Shown: positions 39,601-51,600 of the stretch, one piece after another
Layout of the letters: each line of letters begins with the position of its first letter
Position numbering within the stretch: the first letter of the stretch is position 1
Origin: Siphonodentalium dalli
Lineage: Eukaryota > Mollusca > Scaphopoda > Gadilida > Siphonodentaliidae
Assembly: GCA_032622095.1 (NCBI GenBank)
Contig: CP136062.1
Coordinates: forward strand, 12,737,710-12,801,709
Length of the DNA: 64,000 nt
Reading direction: 5' to 3'
Notes under the pieces: model-generated
Databases searched by the model: none
What the model was told of the DNA's origin: nothing
What the model saw: the letters and a program-made list of their open reading frames with translations, nothing else
Made by a program: the position numbers and the translations under genes

Positions 39601-42600
39601 TTATTTTGCACGGGATTTCTGTGGTTGAAATTACTCACGCTCAGAGATCCCGTGCTATCGTACGATTACCCAATTTGATCAAAGAATGTCGAATTGCTGA
39701 GTTAGGCAGAGTAGGGATCAACATACGCCAACAGGCGGTTCTCCTACCAAAGGAGGTATCTATCTCCGAGATCCCGTGCTATCGTTACCGTATTATTATA
39801 ATACGGAACCTGTCCCAAATCAGTCTTTATAGTGGGAATTCATAGTGACAACACCATTCATTTGACCCATATTACATGCATGGAGGATAAACACAAAAAA
39901 CATACCCCCCCCAATATGTAGATAAAGTCAAAGTACGGTCAATAATAGTTTCGTTGTCCCGCCTGGGTCCCCAAACACAAACAACGGCGCACATGTTCCC
40001 ATTTCCTGCCAAAACTCAATTATATTTTATAACACGTTGGCCAAAACTCTATAGCAGCAGTCGTCAGTTGTTGGACTAATACAGACTATTGACAAGCTAC
40101 GCGTTCCGAGTTTGAAAGATTTCGCTACCATTCGTATTTCGCCGCTATAAATATCTCCTGCAGACAAACCCTGCAGTATATATGACGTCAGAGCGCACAA
40201 ATAGTTTTACGATTGACAGAATACATGGAATATATCAGTTTCATTTTCACGGAAGCTACTTGAAATTCTAGGAAATACTTAATTCAATTCTCCCAGCTAG
40301 GTATTATTGGATAATGCATAGATGCTTTTTAGTGTTTAGTTTCATTATACCTGTCGGAATCTTATTGTCAATTATAAATTTTTAAACACTGTAACTTGTA
40401 GCTTGATATAGTCTTCAATCAGACGGCAGTCTTACTTGCGTAATTACATGATTAATTATCTGGATACCATCAACAGAATTAATGCACCCACGGAAAATGA
40501 TCGACTTGCATAATATACGTAGCTTTGGATTGCTTTGTGGGACACTCAGGTGCAAGGAAATGGCTACTTTTCAGTGTCAAATATTATTTTTTTCGCCCAA
40601 CGGGATGAACCATGGACGTCCCGTCGCGTTATGCGTTTCCCCAATACGGACTCATTAATTTCCTGTTGGCGGAAACCCTGTCTATAGTCTCTGAGTCGTA
40701 GAATAAGGTAACCAGATTTCCATTATTTGAATGTCTGTTGAGTACAAAGTAATGTTACGGATGGCATATTAGCCGGAATGCGAAAATACCAATTGTCGTT
40801 GTCGAGTAATTTTTTGATAGTTTTCAAGCAAATGTATCAAATAAATGTTATATTATATGCATACTAGTCCTATATACTCATTACGGCATTGTATAGTCAC
40901 TAGTCAGTCAGTGGCATGAGTTTTGTTTACACGTAAATGTGTGCCAACCTTTGCCCAACCCACTATCCGTGAATTATTTTTATTATACTGGAGTCAGCTT
41001 GTCCGTCGTCCGTCGTCCGTCCGTCCGTCCGTGGACACAAATTTGTCCGGAGTTTTTCTCAATCGTTTTTTGATCAATTTCCTTGAAACTTGGCAGACAT
41101 CAATCACCATGGGAACCTGTGCACCTGCGATTATGACGTCTGTCCGACTTTTTTTGGTGGAGTTATCCCCCTTTTTCGACTTAGAAATATTTTTGGCAAC
41201 ATGCATAATTTTGTCCGAGCTTTTATTCCTACATTTTTCGGTCAATGTTTTTTAATCTTGGCACTGATATTTAGTACCATGGGAACCTGTGCACCTGCGA
41301 TTATGACGTCTGTCCGACATTTTTGTGTGGAGTTATTCCCCTTTTTTTACTTAGAAATTGTTTCGCAACATGCATAATGTTGTCCAAGCTTTTATTCCTA
41401 CATTTTTCGGTCAATAGGTTTAAGATTAGGGTTATGGTTGTACACCTGCAATGGGAACTGTTATTTTATTATTTTAACTAAATATTTACTGACATGTGAA
41501 ACATCTTAGTATTTTAAAATCAGGGGGGGTATCTGCAGTCCCATTGGGACAGTCACACCTCTAGTTATGTCTTGTACACGGAAATTCGTAATTTAATTTT
41601 TTAATTTATGACTCCAGCCATAAATTAAATTTATATCAAACTATTAACTTTGATTTTTAGTTAACATATTAACCTGAACGTTTACAAAATACACCTTCGA
41701 CTCAAATTACTTTTTCTATATATTATCGATATTAGATCGTTGTTATCACCGGGAATTTATTAGTTTTCTATATATTATCGATATTAGATCGTTATTATTG
41801 TTGTTGTTATTGAAAATGGCATACAGTACCCCTTTAAATACTGAAATGGTTGTAATCAGGTTTAAAAATATACATTGAATTGTCCTGTCTTCATTTCTAG
41901 GGATGTCTGTTTCAACACTCTGGAAAGATTGGGTATCTTCAATAATCATCACATTTAATAGAGTTATCTATCCTGGAATCGCGCTAACCTATAAGATAAC
42001 TGTCTGTGCCTTTCCGTGCGCTAACCTATAAGATAACTGTCTGTGCCTTTCCGTGCGCTAACCTATAAGATAACTGTCTGTGCCTTTCCGTGCGCTAACC
42101 TATAAGATAACTGTCTGTGCCTTTCCGTGCGCTAACCTATGAGATAACTGTCTGTGCCTTTCCGTGCGCTAACCTATAAGATAACTGTCTGTGCCTTTCC
42201 GTGCGCTAACCTATGAGATAACTGTCTGTGCCTTTCCGTGCGCTAACCTATGAGATAACTGTCTGTGCCTTTCCGTGCGCTAACCTATGAGATAACTGTC
42301 TGTGCCTTTCCGTGCGCTAACCTATGAGATAACTGTCTGTGCCTTTCCGTGCGCTAACCTATGAGATAACTGTCTGTGCCTTTCCGTGCGCTAACCTATA
42401 AGATAACTGTCTGTGCCTTTCCGTGCGCTAACCTATGAGATAACTGTCTGTGCCTTTCCGTGCGCTAACCTATAAGATAACTGTCTGTGCCTTTCCGTGC
42501 GCTAACCTATGAGATAACTGTCTGTGCCTTTCCGTGCGCTAACCTATGAGATAACTGTCTGTGCCTTTCCGTGCGCTAACCTATAAGGTAACTGTCTGTG

Positions 42601-45600
42601 CCTTTCCGTGCGCTAACCTATGAGATAACTGTCTGTGCCTTTCCGTGCGCTAACCTATAAGATAACTGTCTGTGCCTTTCCGTGCGCTAACCTATGAGAT
42701 AACTGTCTGTGCCTTTCCGTGCGCTAACCTATAAGATAACTGTCTGTGCCTTTCCGTGCGCTAACCTATGAGATAACTGTCTGTGCCTTTCCGTGCGCTA
42801 ACCTATGAGATAACTGTCTGTGCCTTTCCGTGCGCTAACCTATAAGGTAACTGTCTGTGCCTTTCCGTGCGCTAACCTATGAGATAACTGTCTGTGCCTT
42901 TCCGCTCGAATTTTTTTTAAAGGTACTCAATCCGATTCGATGGTTCCTACGTCGTCAGATTCCAACAACAAAATTGTTTTAAATGCACTTCAGTTATCAT
43001 CATAATCGATTAATTGCCCAAAAATAATGCTAACCACAGTCAACTATAGTATAAAATTGCCTAAAAGCTGTTAGTTAATATCAACATTTTGTTCAACAAA
43101 AGTTTGCCAGTTTGTCAAATATCTGACACAAAAAAGCCACTTGATTTTAGAGTTATCCATCTTCATCCGTAATTTGGTCTGAGACTCTCTTCTCGTCGAC
43201 TTTTTACTGGGCCGTTATAAAGTTGCTGTTGTGAAAAATAGTAGATTTTAAAAATCGATATCTGATCACTCTGAGCTTTGGTGGGTGGGTCCTCATTTCA
43301 AATCAAATATTTTTTACCCTGGAAGCCAAGGAAATAGTAATTTGGAAGCTTTTATTCAGATTATGCATCTTTAATGCTCTCATGACGGGAGCTTCCTGAT
43401 TTTTTTCGAAAACCCTGTGCTAATGCATTCTCTTATATATGCGAGTCGACCATATATAAGAGAATGCATTGGCCTAACAAATTTTATATATTTTTTTTAT
43501 AATTGTTAAAGAATGTAAGAAAAAAATAAAAAAATTTACAGAATGGAAGAAATTATGATAAAAAAATGATCAAAATAAGCCCCCTGGTCTGCCCTGGTGG
43601 AATATTTATATAATACTGTGTATTCAAAATTATTTCTATGCATGAAATTACCATCCTCAATCTGTCTCGATTTTGCATCTCAAACTGTAACTTAGTGTTA
43701 ATCTATTTATTCTGTGCAGTCCTGTCTCATCGTTAATAATATTTGTATTATTTAAGTATACGAACATTTTGGGAACTATTAACCCTTTACCCAACAGAAC
43801 GGCCCTGTGCCAATGCATTCTCTTATATATGCGAGTCGACCATAGGACCATAGAGAATGCATTGGCTTAACACATTAAAAATTATAAAATTGTTAAAGAA
43901 TGTAAGAAAAAATGGTAAAAAGTGTTAAAAAAAGATTTTATTTTTAGGCCAATGCATTCTCTTATATATGCGAGGCGACCTATGGTCGACTCGCATATAT
44001 AAGAGAATGCATTGGCACAGGGCACAGGGCATAACTGTAACTATCACAATGTGGTCAAGGAGCCGGTTCCAATGATATCCATATGTGTATGGTTCTATTG
44101 AGACAGACCGAAGATATTTTAGGCTGTTGAAGCTTTATTTGGCCGGTTGTGGCCGGTTTGTTGGGTAAAGGGTTAAATAAAATATGCGTGGATCTTATAG
44201 GTTAGCTCATTTTCAGGATAGATAACTCCAAAACATGTGAAGTCAACACTTTTCGCTTTAATAGTGTTTAGCACACTATTAACAGCTTGCTTGTTGTGCA
44301 CTTGTGGCTATTGGTATGGTTGATGGTATGGGTTGAACATTGACTAACCATTATTGGCTGAATATACGTGTACGTCTTTGGAAGTTCACCGACTTTCATA
44401 CCTGCTTATTGTTGATGGGTTGAACATTGACTAACTGTTATCGGCTGAATATACCTGATCAGCCTATCATTTTTTAGCTCAACTTGACAAGTCAAGTTTG
44501 AGTTATTGCTATGGGTTTGTATTCATTGTCCGACCATGCATCAGTCAACAGTTTCCGTCAGCACACCTTACAGGTCACATCCAAAATTGTCACCAAATTT
44601 CATATAGATCCTCGGGGTGACCTTTATATGGGAGCCTACCATTTTTTCTGAAATTTAGTATGGTTGAAAGTTGACTAACCGTTATTGGCCTCTCATTTTT
44701 ACAGAATAAATAAATAGCTGAACATATGTTACTGGAAGCTTACCAAATCTGCTTGTGGGTTGAACATTGGCTAACCATGATCCGCCTATCATTTTTTTTT
44801 CAAGTTGAACTACAGTGTCATTGACACTTTCATTACAGTATAAATACCAATGATTATAGATGGCACTGTTGCACCATACCGACTTCTATACCTGCTTGGT
44901 GGTGATGGGTTTCTAGACAGCACTGGGGCAGCATATACACTTCCATTACCACTTTGTTTATGATGGGTTGAACATTGACTAACCATGATTGCTTAGAATT
45001 GTAAAGTTTGAGCTATTGCTGTGGGTTGGTGTCCATCGTCCATCTGTCTGTGCATCCATGCGTCCGTCAACATTTTCTTTTGGCTCACCCTACAGGATGC
45101 ATCCCTCACCCAATCATCACCAAACTTCATTCGGATCTTCAGGGTGATCTCTAGCAGGGTTGGTCGATTTAAATCATTGATTTAAATCAATGATTTTTTT
45201 CAAAAAATTCATTGATTTAAATCAAATTTTTTCAAATGATGATAAAAAGTCAAGAAATGTAATATCTAACAGGTTTTCTGTAAACTAAAACATGAGTATG
45301 ATTAAACAATATACAAATTGGATAATAGATATGAAACTGTACAGTAATTATCAACCATATAGAAACTACAGTGCTCATGGTACCGTATTTACTGTTCCAG
45401 CATTGGCCTGTTCCGCTTTATAACATTGTTCGTATTGTTTGTAACTATACACTCAAGAGTCTCAGATTCAGCACGCCTCACTATACACTGTTTAATTTTC
45501 TTTCCCCCTTTTCTCATTGCCGTACATGTAAATGCTAACTGAGTATAGCTCTACCATATACTCTGCCATATAACTACTCTAGCTGTTTAGTGCCTATACA

Positions 45601-48600
45601 TTGATATATAGTGTGAATACCGTATGTCCTCAAGTCACTGAGAGCAAACGTGATTGATAAAATATTCAGTTTTCATCTAAAATTGACTAAATTTATTAGT
45701 AAAAGTTTAAGCACAGGTCTACCTTTCCAGATATCACAACATTGGAACCCACATGGACCCAAGTGTAATAGTGTATACATAAACCACATGCTCGCTATAT
45801 CTATACTGCCATGATATATGTGTGTTTCATTGGTATACAAAAAATAATTTAAAAAATCACAGAATTATGATTAATCCAGCCTTGGATATAATAAGCAACA
45901 CCTTTCAGAACCTTCATTTATCAGAGAAATTGTACAATTACATATTTTCATAACATTTAGTAAAAAAATCAATTTAAATCCAAAAAATCACCAACCCTGA
46001 TCTCTAGATAGGAGCCATCAATTTTTTCCAAATAAAAAAAAAACATGGCCGTGGGCAGCCATTTTGAATTTTAAATTTGAATCCATCGGCACACCCTGCA
46101 GCCCACATTTATTAGAGAAATGTTTGAAAATTTACAGTCATGTTTAGGATGACCTCTAGATGGGAGCTATGAAATATTAGCGATTTTCGATGAAAAACAT
46201 TGTGGCCGGAAGCCATCGTGGATTTTACTCTTTGCATGACTAAATCCTTTGACTCACCCTACAGACTACATTCCTCATCCGATCATCACCAATCTTCATA
46301 TTCATCTTTGGAATGACCTCTAGATGAGAGTCATGGATTTTTTCTGAAATTTGTTAAAAAACATGGCCGCCAGCAGCCATCTTGGATTTCAATTTGAATC
46401 TATCGGCTCAGCCCTGTAGCCCATATTTATTGGAGAATTGTTTTGAAAATTTGCAGCCATGTTTAGGATCACCTCTAGCTGGGAGCCATTGAATTTCAAC
46501 AATTTTCGATAAAAAACATGGCCACCGACAGCCTTCTTGGATTTTACTCTTTGCATGACTAAATCCTTCGGCACACCCTACAAACGACATCCCTCATCTG
46601 ATTATCACCAAACTTTATATGGATCTTCATGGTGACTTCTAAATGGCAGTCATCGATCTTTTTTCGAAACTTGAATAAAACATGGCTGCCAGTGGCCATT
46701 TTGATTTTACTCTTTGCATGACTAAATCCTTCGGCACACCCTACAAGCCACATCCCTAATCCGATTGTCTCCAAACTTCACATGGATCTTCGGGGTGAAC
46801 TTTGGGAGCCATTCATTATTCATTGGTTAACTTGGCTCTTCGGGGTGTTCTAGATTATTTCCGACATTCGTTATAAAACATGGCTGCAAGCAGCCATCTT
46901 GGATTTCAAATTTGAATCCACCCGCTGCCGCCCACATTTATTTGTGAAATGTTTCAAATTAAAATAATTTCATCTACAATACAAGACCTTTACTGTAACT
47001 TTTTGGCTTTTATTCTAATCATTCCTCAAAAATAAACTTCCCAAGTTGAGCTACAGTGTCATTGACACTTTCATTACAGTATAAATATCAGCTGAACATA
47101 GATGGCACTGTGGCAGCATACCGTCTTCCGTACCTCCTTGGTGGTGATGCCTACAATGTCATTGACACTTTCATTACAGCATAAATATCAGCTGAACATA
47201 GATGGCACTGTGGCAGCGTACCGTCTTCCGTACCTCCTTGGTGGTGATGCCTACAATGTCATTGACAGGTTCATTACAGTATAAATATCAGCTAAACATA
47301 GATGGCACTGTGGCAGCGTACCGTCTTCCGTACCTCCTTGGTGGTGATGCCTACAATGTCATTGACATGTTCATTACAGTATAAATATCAGCTGAACATA
47401 GATGGCACTGTGGTAGCGTACCGTCTTCCATACCTCCTTGGTGGTGATGTCTACAATGTCATCAACATTTTCATTACAGTATAAATATCAGCTGAACATA
47501 GATGGCACTGTGGCAGCGTACCGTCTTCCGTACCTCCTTGGTGGTGATGCCGTTGTTCTGAAACAAGACTCGGAGTACTATGAGCACTTCTATAAAGACC
47601 TGGTGCCATACAAGCATTACATACCATTTAAAAGAGATTTAAGTGACCTGTTGCGACAGCTACAATGGGCCAAGGATAATGACGAAAAGGTGAGATTCCA
47701 TTTATAGAAAGAGTATACACAGAAGTTGACAGAACGACACATGTGCTACTGGGTTTGTTGGTACGGCAAGAGTACAAGCACAGAACGATAGATGGAGAGG
47801 CACAGCCTTGAGTTCTATTCTTCAGTGATGACACAAATGCTGTATCGACAAACCCGGTAATAGATGTGTCATTCTGTGCTTATTATACACCACCTGTTCT
47901 AAAATCAGTGAATTAAAAACAAGACATACAAGGTTTATTCTGACAAATCTGAATTAGCAATACTGACATTTTCAGAATGAGGTCCCCAGAGGGTGAATTT
48001 AGTGAAGTTATCGTGCATAGTGGGCTAGCATCACCAAATCTGCTATGGGAGACCTAGGATCATATTGAAGTTCCCCAGTTGAAGTTGTCGATGTTCACCC
48101 ATTAGTCATCTAAATTATGCATTTTATCTTCTGCAAATTAGGGATATAGAAACTCAACAGAAGGGAAAAATTAACTAAAAACAATGGATACTTCCCAGAA
48201 TATGAACCCTAAGCAGAATGAGGTTCCCAGAGGGTGAATTTGGTGATGCTAAGCCGCTGAGTGGGATAGCGTCACTAAATTCACCCTCTGGGGTCCTCAT
48301 TCTGCGAATGTCAGACACACTAAATTCAGGCACATGCAGGACTTGTCAATGGAATGCATATACAGTAATGCCCTAAATAATCTACTTCTTAACCACAGCA
48401 TAATTGTGGGTAATTTTTCAGGATTTAGTCTGATTTAGTCGGAAATATGGCTTATTGCCATTCATCGGAAAGCTCTCAGTGAGAGCTTTCCGTTGAATGG
48501 CAACCAGCCATATTTCCGACTAAATCCTGAAAAACTACCCATAATTATGTTGTGGTTAAGGAGTCAATTATTTCGAGCATTACTGTATGTGTTCCATACA

Positions 48601-51600
48601 GGTTTGTAAATATGGCACAGAAGGAACACTGTAAATTTATGAAAAGGTGAGATGTGACTCGTGGTGATTCCACTGCACCAAGTGGCGAGGTGGTATGTAA
48701 TCTACAGTAACAGCTGCAAAGGGCCAAGTGGCGAGGTGGTATGTAATCTAAAGTAACAGCTGCAAAGGGCCAAGTGGCGAGGTGGTATGTAATCTAAAGT
48801 AACAGCTGCAAAGGGCCAAGTGGCGAGGTGGTATGTAATCTAAAGTAACAGCTGCAAAGGGCCAAGTGGCGAGGTGGTATGTAATCTAAAGTAACAGCTG
48901 CAAAGGGCCAAGTGGCGAGGTGGTATGTAATCTAAAGTAACAGCTGCAAAGGGCCAAGTGGCGAGGTGGTATGTAATCTAAAGTAACAGCTGCAAAGGGC
49001 CAAGTGGCGAGGTGGTATGTAATCTAAAGTAACAGCTGCAAAGGGCCAAGTGGCGAGGTGGTATGTAATCTAAAGTAACAGCTGCAAAGGGCCAAGTGGC
49101 GAGGTGGTATGTAATCTACAGTAACAGCTGCAAAGGGCCAAGTGGCGAGGTGGTATGTAATCTAAAGTAACAGCTGCAAAGGGCCAAGTGGCGAGGTGGT
49201 ATGTAATCTAAAGTAACAGCTGCAAAGGGCCAAGTGGCGAGGTGGTATGTAATCTAAAGTAACAGCTGCAAAGGGCCAAGTGGCGAGGTGGTATGTAATC
49301 TAAAGTAACAGCTGCAAAGGGCCAAGTGGCGAGGTGGTATGTAATCTAAAGTAACAGCTGCAAAGGGCCAAGTGGCGAGGTGGTATGTAATCTAAAGTAA
49401 CAGCTGCAAAGGGCCAAGTGGCGAGGTGGTATGTAATCTAAAGTAACAGCTGCAAAGGGCCAAGTGGCGAGGTGGTATGTAATCTAAAGTAACAGCTGCA
49501 AAGGGCCAAGTGGCGAGGTGGTATGTAATCTAAAGTAACAGCTGCAAAGGGCCAAGTGGCGAGGTGGTATGTAATCTACAGTAACAGCTGCAAAGGGCCA
49601 AGTGGCGAGGTGGTATGTAATCTACAGTAACAGCTGCAAAGGGCCAAGTGGCGAGGTGGTATGTAATCTAAAGTAACAGCTGCAAAGGGCCAAGTGGCGA
49701 GGTGGTATGTAATCTAAAGTAACAGCTGCAAAGGGCCAAGTGGCGAGGTGGTATGTAATCTAAAGTAACAGCTGCAAAGGGCCAAGTGGCGAGGTGGTAT
49801 GTAATCTAAAGTAACAGCTGCACAGGGCCAAGTGGCGAGGTGGTATGTAATCTAAAGTAACAGCTGCAAAGGGCCAAGTGGTGAGGTGGTATGTAATCTA
49901 AAGTAACAGCTGCAAAGGGCCAAGTGGCGAGGTGGTATGTAATCTAAAGTAACAGCTGCAAAGGGCCAAGTGGCAAGGTGGTATGTAATCTAAAGTAACA
50001 GCTGCAAAGGGCCAAGTGGTGAGGTGGTATGTAATCTAAAGTAACAGCTGCAAAGGGCCAAGTGGCGAGGTGGTATGTAATCTACAGTAACAGCTGCAAA
50101 GGGCCAAGTGGCGAGGTGGTATGTTATCTACAGTAACAGCTGCAAAGGGCCAAGTGGCGAGGTGGTATGTAATCTAAAGTAACAGCTGCAAAGGGCCAAG
50201 TGGCGAGGTGGTATGTAATCTAAAGTAACAGCTGCAAAGGGCCAAGTGGCGAGGTGGTATGTAATCTACAGTAACAGCTGCAAAGGGCCAAGTGGCGAGG
50301 TGGTATGTAATCTAAAGTAACAGCTGCAAAGGGCCAAGTGGCGAGGTGGTATGTAATCTAAAGTAACAGCTGCAAAGGGGCCAAGTGGCGAGGTGGTATG
50401 TAATCTACAGTAACAGCTGCAAAGGGCCAAGTGGCGAGGTGGTATGTAATCTAAAGTAACAGCTGCAAAGTGGCGAGGTGGTATGTTATCTACAGTAACA
50501 GCTGCAAAGGGCCAAGTGGCGAGGTGGTATGTAATCTAAAGTAACAGCTGCAAAGGGCCAAGTGGCGAGGTGGTATGTAATCTAAAGTAACAGCTGCAAA
50601 GGGCCAAGTGGCGAGGTGGTATGTAATCTACAGTAACAGCTGCAAAGGGCCAAGTGGCGAGGTGGTATGTAATCTAAAGTAACAGCTGCAAAGGGCCAAG
50701 TGGCGAGGTGGTATGTAATCTAAAGTAACAGCTGCAAAGGGCCAAGTGGCGAGGTGGTATGTAATCTAAAGTAACAGCTGCAAAGGGCCAAGTGGCGAGG
50801 TGGTATGTAATCTACAGTAACAGCTGCAAAGGGCCAAGTGGCGAGGTGGTATGTAATCTAAAGTAACAGCTGCAAAGGGCCAAGTGGCGAGGTGGTATGT
50901 AATCTAAAGTAACAGCTGCAAAGTGGCGAGGTGGTATGTAATCTAAAGTAACAGCTGCAAAGGGCCAAGTGTCGAGGTGGTATGTAATCTAAAGTAACAG
51001 CTGCAAAGGGCCAAGTGGCGAGGTGGTATGTAATCTAAAGTAACAGCTGCAAAGTGGCGAGGTGGTATGTAATCTAAAGTAACAGCTGCAAAGGGCCAAG
51101 TGGCGAGGTGGTATGTAATCTAAAGTAACAGCTGCAAAGGGCCAAGTGGCGAGGTGGTATGTAATCTACAGTAACAGCTGCAAAGGGCCAAGTGGCGAGG
51201 TGGTATGTAATCTAAAGTAACAGCTGCAAAGGGCCAAGTGGCGAGGTGGTATGTAATCTAAAGTAACAGCTGCAAAGGGCCAAGTGGCGAGGTGGTATGT
51301 AATCTAAAGTAACAGCTGCAAAGTGGCGAGGTGGTATGTAATCTAAAGTAACAGCTGCAAAGGGCCAAGTGTCGAGGTGGTATGTAATCTAAAGTAACAG
51401 CTGCAAAGGGCCAAGTGGCGAGGTGGTATGTAATCTAAAGTAACAGCTGCAAAGGGCCAAGTGGCGAGGTGGTATGTAATCTAAAGTAACAGCTGGAAAG
51501 GGCCAAGTGTCGAGGTGGTACATGATATAAATTTGAACGTCTTGTTTATATTCCTCAACAGGCTCAGCAGATAGTGAGGGCCAAGTGGCGAGGTGGTACA

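Larger units (their letters stand above)
44468..47076 (+). repeat. Cluster of dispersed TAGCTCAA repeats upstream of exon 7
   Basis: Starts at 44470 and about 44997; 3' ends at 44832 and 47076. The second copy is expanded to five or six CATGGCCGC...GCCATCTTGGATTT units and holds the 45155-45999 hAT MITE. Both 3' ends lead straight into a tttcattacag acceptor, the decayed one at 44837 and the exon 7 array. Confidence 0.8.

Noticed and set aside
47102-47484. Four short plus-strand frames beginning MALWQ
   Set aside because: They are out-of-frame readings of the duplicated exon 7 segments. The protein frame is the one giving [10 protein letters not shown].
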